Under the pieces are notes generated by a model that worked only from the letters and a program-made list of their open reading frames with translations, did not search any database and had not been told where the DNA came from. This document shows positions 59,950 to 64,000 of a stretch of 64,000 nucleotides of DNA, piece after piece. Every line of letters begins with the position of its first letter. The first letter of the stretch is position 1. The position numbers and the translations under genes are program-made. This DNA comes from Sedimentitalea nanhaiensis DSM 24252 (GTDB lineage Bacteria > Pseudomonadota > Alphaproteobacteria > Rhodobacterales > Rhodobacteraceae): contig NZ_KI421509.1 in NCBI RefSeq assembly GCF_000473225.1, positions 2,577,741 to 2,641,740 of the forward strand. The letters run 5' to 3'.

Positions 59950-61041
59950 TCAAAGCATATGCCCGGACTTGGCGGCCTTGGTCGCCAGATACCCACGGTT
60001 ATGCGCAGTTTCGCCCACTTTCAGCGGCACACGTTCGGTTACCTGAACGCCGGACTTTTCCATCATTGCGATCTTGGCCGGGTTGTTGGTCAGCAATTTG
60101 ACGGCCGAGAACCCCATCGATTTCAGGATGTCCGCACCCAGCCTGAAATCCCGCTCGTCATCCTCAAAACCCAGACGGTGATTGGCCTGAACCGTGTCAA
60201 ACCCCTGATCCTGCAGGGAATAGGCGCGCATCTTGTTGGCCAGCCCAATTCCGCGCCCTTCCTGGTTCAGATACAGCAACACGCCCGCTCCCTGCTGGCC
60301 CATCTGCGCCAGAGCGGCGCGCAGCTGCGGGCCGCAATCGCATTTCAGGCTGCCGAGAAGATCGCCGGTGAAACAGGCGGAATGCAGTCGCGCCAATACT
60401 GGCTTTTGCCGGTCGGGGCGGCCGATCTCGACCGCATAATGCTCTTCGCCGCCGTCCTCGGGGCGGAACACATGCACCCGGCCTGCTTCTGAGACCTGCA
60501 TTGGCAGACGGGCGCTGACAACTGAAAACAGAGGGCTTCGGTCGGCCAGATGCGGAGCCGCCAGCATCGCATCGATCCGGGTCAGGCCGTGGTCATTGGT
60601 GAAACCCGTACCGTCACGCAGCGCGACGGTAACCACGGCAGGAAGCAGGCGGGCGGCCTTGGTCAGGGCAAGCGCGGTTCTGTGCAACAAGGTTGGGCCA
60701 CCCCGCCGGGTTGCCAGCGGGCCTTTCATCGGCGCAATCAAATCGTTTGCCGGATCGGCAATGGCACGCACCCAGGCCGGGTCGGCATCGCGGGGGATTT
60801 CCACCCGTGCCAGGTCGCCGTCATAGGCTCGCGCCTTGAGCGTTTCAGCCCGGCGCACGGTGATGGCGATCAACGGTGCCGGATCTACCGCTCGAAGATC
60901 GGACAGACGTTCCGCGTTCAGGGTTTCGGCGGCCATGGCCAAGATAGCCCCGTCGGAGTCGGTCAGCACGACAGGAACACCCATCCGCAGATCGGCCCGC
61001 GCCCGGGCCAACAATTCGGTTATGTTCGGCACTAGGCTCAT
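59950..61041 (-). CDS. ribA: GTP cyclohydrolase II (riboflavin synthesis), with degenerate RibB-like N-domain
   Basis: 363 residues. The C-terminal ~190 residues are RibA: SACFTGDLLGSLKCDCGPQL (zinc Cys), LLYLNQEGRGIGLANKMRAY, and LLTNNPAKIAMMEKSGV. The N-terminal ~160 align in shape with RibB (dihydroxybutanone-phosphate synthase), but the RibB active-site acidic residues are not evident (VLTDSDGAILAMAAETLN). It therefore probably makes only the pyrimidine precursor. Divergent from the response-regulator gene. Confidence 0.92.
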   Translation of the reverse strand: MSLVPNITELLARARADLRMGVPVVLTDSDGAILAMAAETLNAERLSDLRAVDPAPLIAITVRRAETLKARAYDGDLARVEIPRDADPAWVRAIADPANDLIAPMKGPLATRRGGPTLLHRTALALTKAARLLPAVVTVALRDGTGFTNDHGLTRIDAMLAAPHLADRSPLFSVVSARLPMQVSEAGRVHVFRPEDGGEEHYAVEIGRPDRQKPVLARLHSACFTGDLLGSLKCDCGPQLRAALAQMGQQGAGVLLYLNQEGRGIGLANKMRAYSLQDQGFDTVQANHRLGFEDDERDFRLGADILKSMGFSAVKLLTNNPAKIAMMEKSGVQVTERVPLKVGETAHNRGYLATKAAKSGHML

Positions 61042-61202
61042 TTTCGTCTTCCTGCTCAGATTTGGCTTCTACCTAAGTGCTCTTTACCGGAATGTGAAAC
61101 ATTTCCCCTGCCGTGGACACGACCGTGTGAACCAATGCAGCATTCCTTGTGCGGACACGATTGCACACACATCTGTGAATGACACGACAGGAGAGTATGC
61201 CC

Positions 61203-61889
61203 ATGGCGCAGTTGAAAAAGATATTGCTGGTTGACGATGACGAGGATCTGCGCGAGGCGCTGAGCGAACAGTTGATCATGACCGAAGATTTTGACGTGTT
61301 CGAGGCCGGTGACGGACAGGGCGCGATGGAGCGTGCGAAAGAGGCACTGTACGATCTGATCATCATGGATGTGGGGCTGCCGGACACAGATGGACGCGAA
61401 TTGTGCCGTCTGATGCGCAAGCAAGGCGTGAAGGCTCCTATCCTTATGCTGACGGGGCAGGACAGCGATGCGGATACCATTCTGGGGCTGGATTCCGGGG
61501 CCAATGATTACGTCACCAAACCGTTCAAGTTCCCGGTTCTTCTGGCCCGGATTCGCGCCCAGCTGCGCCAGCACGAGCAATCCGAAGACGCGGTTTTCGC
61601 CCTTGGACCCTATACATTCAAACCCGCGATGAAGATGTTGATCACCGAGGACGAGCGCAAGATCCGCTTGACCGAAAAGGAAACCAACATTCTCAAGTTC
61701 CTGTACCGTTCGACCGACGGTGTGGTGCCGCGTGACGTTCTGTTGCACGAAGTTTGGGGATACAACGCCGGTGTGACGACCCACACCCTGGAAACCCATA
61801 TCTATCGGTTGCGGCAGAAGATCGAGCCAGATCCGTCCAACGCCCGTCTTTTGGTCACGGAATCCGGAGGCTATCGACTGGTGGCGTGA
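61203..61889 (+). CDS. OmpR/PhoB-type response regulator (CenR-like candidate)
   Basis: 228 residues from ATG 61203 (GGAGAG ten bases upstream; ATG 61197 is in frame). Receiver: acidic pocket Asp11-Asp12, phosphoacceptor Asp56 in IIMDVGLP, Thr84 and Lys106 (NDYVTKPFKF). C-terminal winged helix: RLTEKETNILKFLYRS, VWGYNAGVTTHTLETHIYRLRQKIEPDP. No histidine kinase is adjacent. Highly conserved solitary regulators of this kind in Rhodobacteraceae include the essential cell-envelope regulator CenR; the resemblance is from memory and needs checking. Confidence 0.85.
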   Translation: MAQLKKILLVDDDEDLREALSEQLIMTEDFDVFEAGDGQGAMERAKEALYDLIIMDVGLPDTDGRELCRLMRKQGVKAPILMLTGQDSDADTILGLDSGANDYVTKPFKFPVLLARIRAQLRQHEQSEDAVFALGPYTFKPAMKMLITEDERKIRLTEKETNILKFLYRSTDGVVPRDVLLHEVWGYNAGVTTHTLETHIYRLRQKIEPDPSNARLLVTESGGYRLVA

Positions 61890-61990
61890 AGGTTAAGATT
61901 TACAAGTTAAGCTGCACACGTTATGGTTGATAAAAGTGATCTGAATCGAAGACGTACTCGCGGATTGCCTGAATAATAAACCTACCCCGC

Positions 61991-62056
61991 GTATGTCCGG
62001 GTTATGACATACACCTCCCTGTTGGACTTGGCCGGGCAAATGCCCGGCCTTTTTTT
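61991..62056 (+). ncRNA. Candidate small RNA end or 3' UTR: hairpin plus terminator
   Basis: After the response-regulator stop come GTATGTC with an 8-nt loop and GACATAC (61991-62012), then CCTCCC in single strand, then a terminator GGCCGGGCA/TGCCCGGCC with T7 (62030-62056). This hairpin, C-rich segment and terminator layout is that of small CCUCC-motif RNAs (CcsR-like) of Rhodobacter, some of them 3'-UTR derived. No promoter was identified, so it may only be the mRNA end. Confidence 0.3.
62030..62056 (+). terminator. Rho-independent terminator after the response regulator
   Basis: GGCCGGGCA, two-base loop (AA), TGCCCGGCC, then seven T. It lies about 140 bases after the stop codon of the response-regulator gene. 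Confidence 0.85.
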
Positions 62057-62439
62057 GTCCAAGGTGATTTGACGGTTAATGTTCCGGCGCGCGCCTAGAG
62101 ATTTCAGTGCTGTTTGGCCATTGTTGCACTTGTACACGGGCCGGATCCGAACCGTAGGAGCAGGCACCGATGGCGGGGGTTTGGCGCATAAGCGCGTGCA
62201 GTGGGCATTTCTGGGGCCCGTCTCCGAAGTTTTTGTCCGCAGCGTGTGGATTTCGCTTCCTGGCGTTCCGATAGGGCAACACTGACGAAACCTCGGGCGG
62301 GACAGCGGCCCTGGACCGGCGTCTGTGGCAAGTATGGACAGCCAGCGGATTTCCGAGCCAGAGAAGCGGGAATCGGCTCTGGCAAAGACGCGCGCGCATG
62401 AATAGGGTCGGCGCATCGTCCCAAACCTTTGAGAATGCC
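62057..62439. other. 383-bp region upstream of xthA, no gene recognised
   Basis: No plausible ORF; the xthA frame is open back to 62398 but the ATG at 62440 fits the family start. GC-rich; nothing further seen. Confidence 0.4.
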
Positions 62440-63228
62440 ATGACCTTTTCCCTTGCGACCTGGAACATCAATTCGGTTCGCTTGCGCGAACCCATCGTTC
62501 TGAAGCTGCTGCAGGAACAGACACCCGACGTGCTGTGTTTGCAGGAGTGCAAGTCCCCGGTCGACAAGATTCCGACCGAAGGTTTTGCCGCGCTTGGCTA
62601 TACCCACATGATTGCGCGTGGGCAAAAGGGATACAACGGCGTCGCGATCCTGTCGCGCATGCCTATAGAGGAGGTTGGGTCCGAGGATTTTGCCGCGCTG
62701 GGACATGCCCGCCACATCGCTGGGCGGTTGGACAACGGGGTTACCATCCACAATTTTTACGTACCCGCAGGCGGCGATGTGCCGGACCGGCAAGTCAACG
62801 AAAAATTTGGCCAGAAACTGGATTACCTGACCGAAATGCGCGACTGGTTTCGCGCTGAGCGTCCGCGGAAATCCATCCTTGTGGGCGACTTGAACATTGC
62901 CCCGCGCGAAGACGATGTGTGGAACCACAAGCAACTTCTCAAGATCGTCAGCCATACCCCCACCGAAGTCGCGCATCTGGCCGAAACTCAGGATGCGGGC
63001 GGATGGGTTGACGTCACCCGGCAGGATATTCCCGACGGACCCCTGTTCAGCTGGTGGTCCTATCGTGCGCGGGACTGGTCTGCGGCGGATAAGGGACGGC
63101 GGTTGGACCATGTCTGGGCCACACCTGACATCAGTAACGCGGCGCATTCCAGCCGGGTCTTGCGCGATGCGCGCGGTTGGGAAAAGCCCAGCGATCACGC
63201 TCCGGTCTTTGCCTGCTTTGATCTCTAG
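62440..63228 (+). CDS. xthA: Exonuclease III / AP endonuclease
   Basis: 262 residues from ATG 62440, where the family begins (MTFSLATWNINSVR); an upstream in-frame ATG at 62398 adds an atypical leader. Active-site motifs: WNINSVR, LQECK (metal Glu), GYNGVAILSR, VGDLNIAP (Asp/Asn), RRLDHVWATP and SDHAPVFA. It repairs abasic sites and removes 3' blocks. Stands alone ahead of the thioredoxin-like gene. Confidence 0.95.
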   Translation: MTFSLATWNINSVRLREPIVLKLLQEQTPDVLCLQECKSPVDKIPTEGFAALGYTHMIARGQKGYNGVAILSRMPIEEVGSEDFAALGHARHIAGRLDNGVTIHNFYVPAGGDVPDRQVNEKFGQKLDYLTEMRDWFRAERPRKSILVGDLNIAPREDDVWNHKQLLKIVSHTPTEVAHLAETQDAGGWVDVTRQDIPDGPLFSWWSYRARDWSAADKGRRLDHVWATPDISNAAHSSRVLRDARGWEKPSDHAPVFACFDL

Positions 63229-63308
63229 ATCGGGTTTTCTAAACTCTGCTCTTGGTTTCCGTCGCGTCTGCTTCCATATAGAGCGCCAAGCCGTAAGGAG
63301 ATGACTCG

Positions 63309-64000
63309 ATGATTGAACTGTCCACCGCAACCGCAGTTCCCGCAGACCTGATCAAGGACGCGACAGAGGCCACTTTCATGGCCGACGTTGTCGAGGCTTC
63401 CAACGAGATCCCGGTCATCGTGGATTTCTGGGCGCCGTGGTGCGGCCCGTGCAAGACGCTTGGCCCGATGCTTGAAAAAGCCGTCACGGCGGCCAAGGGC
63501 GCGGTCAGGATGGTCAAGGTCAACATCGACGAGGCACAGATGATCGCGGGTCAGTTGCAGATCCAGTCGATCCCCACGGTCTATGCCTTTTTAAAGGGCC
63601 AGCCGGTGGATGGGTTTCAGGGGGCGCTGCCTGAGTCCGAGATCAAGGCATTTGTAGATCGGGTCATTTCGGCGGCAGGCGGCGATGCACCCGGTGATAC
63701 GTTGAACGATGCCGTTGCGGCCGCCGAAGAGATGCTGAACGAAGGTGCCGCTGTGGACGCGGCTCAGACCTTTGCCGCCATTCTTGCCGAAGATCCGAAT
63801 CATGCCGGGGCCTATGGTGGCCTTGTGCGCTCTCATATTGCGATGGACGATCTGGACCAGGCGGAGGCGATCCTGAATGGTGCCCCCGCTGAAATCTTAA
63901 AAAGCGCAGAACTGGAAGCCGCGCATGCCCAGTTGGAGTTGGCCCGCCAGGCCGCCGATGCCGGTCCGGTGGCCGATCTGATTGCGGCGGTGGACGCTGA
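63309..64000 (+). CDS. Thioredoxin-domain protein with TPR tail (CnoX/YbbN-like), cut by the window end
   Basis: 230 codons are visible and no stop is reached; the rest lies outside. RBS AAGGAG, ATG 63309 (an ATG at 63301 is out of frame). N-terminal thioredoxin domain with WCGPC active site (VDFWAPWCGPCKTLGP), SIPTVYAFLKG with the cis-Pro. From ~125 helical repeats (AAAEEMLNEGAAVDAAQTFAAILAEDPNH in short parts) follow, as in CnoX/YbbN, a redox-linked holdase chaperone. Here CGPC is complete, so oxidoreductase activity may be kept, unlike E. coli CnoX (SQHC). Confidence 0.88.
   Translation, partial: MIELSTATAVPADLIKDATEATFMADVVEASNEIPVIVDFWAPWCGPCKTLGPMLEKAVTAAKGAVRMVKVNIDEAQMIAGQLQIQSIPTVYAFLKGQPVDGFQGALPESEIKAFVDRVISAAGGDAPGDTLNDAVAAAEEMLNEGAAVDAAQTFAAILAEDPNHAGAYGGLVRSHIAMDDLDQAEAILNGAPAEILKSAELEAAHAQLELARQAADAGPVADLIAAVDA

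Noticed and set aside
1-64000. CRISPR arrays, insertion sequences, phage genes, rRNA
   Set aside because: No regularly spaced repeats, transposase or integrase motifs, capsid/terminase genes or rRNA were seen.

Overview
The window looks like chromosomal DNA of an alphaproteobacterium of the Roseobacter group (Rhodobacteraceae). The evidence is high GC content, many ATGA stop/start overlaps, an NAD-linked molybdenum formate dehydrogenase, a TRAP transporter, a De Ley-Doudoroff sugar operon, a short RNase D and a split flagellar cluster with CtrA-like sites. I see no phage, insertion sequence or CRISPR array. One RNA gene is certain, a tRNA-Arg(CCT).

Layout. 1-5963 (+): the 3' end of galE, two paralogous family-2 glycosyltransferases, a Core-2/I-branching-type glycosyltransferase and a double-domain sulfotransferase, probably a locus for a sulfated or otherwise decorated surface polysaccharide. 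6080-10867 (-): rnd, kdsD, lptC, lptA, lptB, hpf, ptsN, the usual LPS-export/PTS-Ntr neighbourhood but without rpoN and kdsC. 11002-12732 (+): an acyl-CoA dehydrogenase. 12740-32646: a flagellar cluster of four transcription units. These are fliI (-), flgB-flgC-fliE-fliQ-flgF-flgG-flgA-flgH-fliL-like (+), a long minus-strand unit from fliL through two unfamiliar genes, motA, a large periplasmic protein, a lytic transglycosylase and flhA-fliR-flhB to fliJ, and fliF-fliH-fliN-fliP (+). Both divergent start regions carry a one-mismatch CtrA-type site. fliF is interrupted by a single-base frameshift at a GGG-TGA-C sequence and carries a nine-G run further on.

32799-42316 (+): a LysR regulator, a two-gene formate dehydrogenase (fused gamma/beta subunit plus alpha), a fumarylacetoacetase-family hydrolase and a DctPQM TRAP transporter behind a 16-bp perfect palindrome. 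42305-44577 (-): a YcaQ-type DNA glycosylase and a LacI-type regulator. Then comes the tRNA. 45152-48292 (-): SDR dehydrogenase, dgoK, dgoA and SMP-30 lactonase, which together give most of an oxidative galactose (or related aldose) pathway; no dehydratase is in the window. The SDR lacks the catalytic lysine.

48733-51888: an orphan DUF1513 gene, then a patch of gene decay. This holds a small minus-strand gene broken by a 34-nt inverted duplication and what looks like an internally deleted mscS, followed by a flavoprotein. 51857-57260 (-): GST, holA, lptE, leuS and a DUF3576 lipoprotein. 57550-64000: porin with a strong terminator, a YggS-type PLP protein, L,D-transpeptidase and ribA (-), an OmpR-type response regulator, xthA and the start of a thioredoxin/CnoX-like gene cut by the window edge.

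The most unusual observations are the fliF frameshift and G tract, the undescribed motor genes between fliL and flhA, the decayed 49.8-50.7 kb patch and the Lys-to-Asn SDR. All assignments come from reading the sequence; no database search was run.
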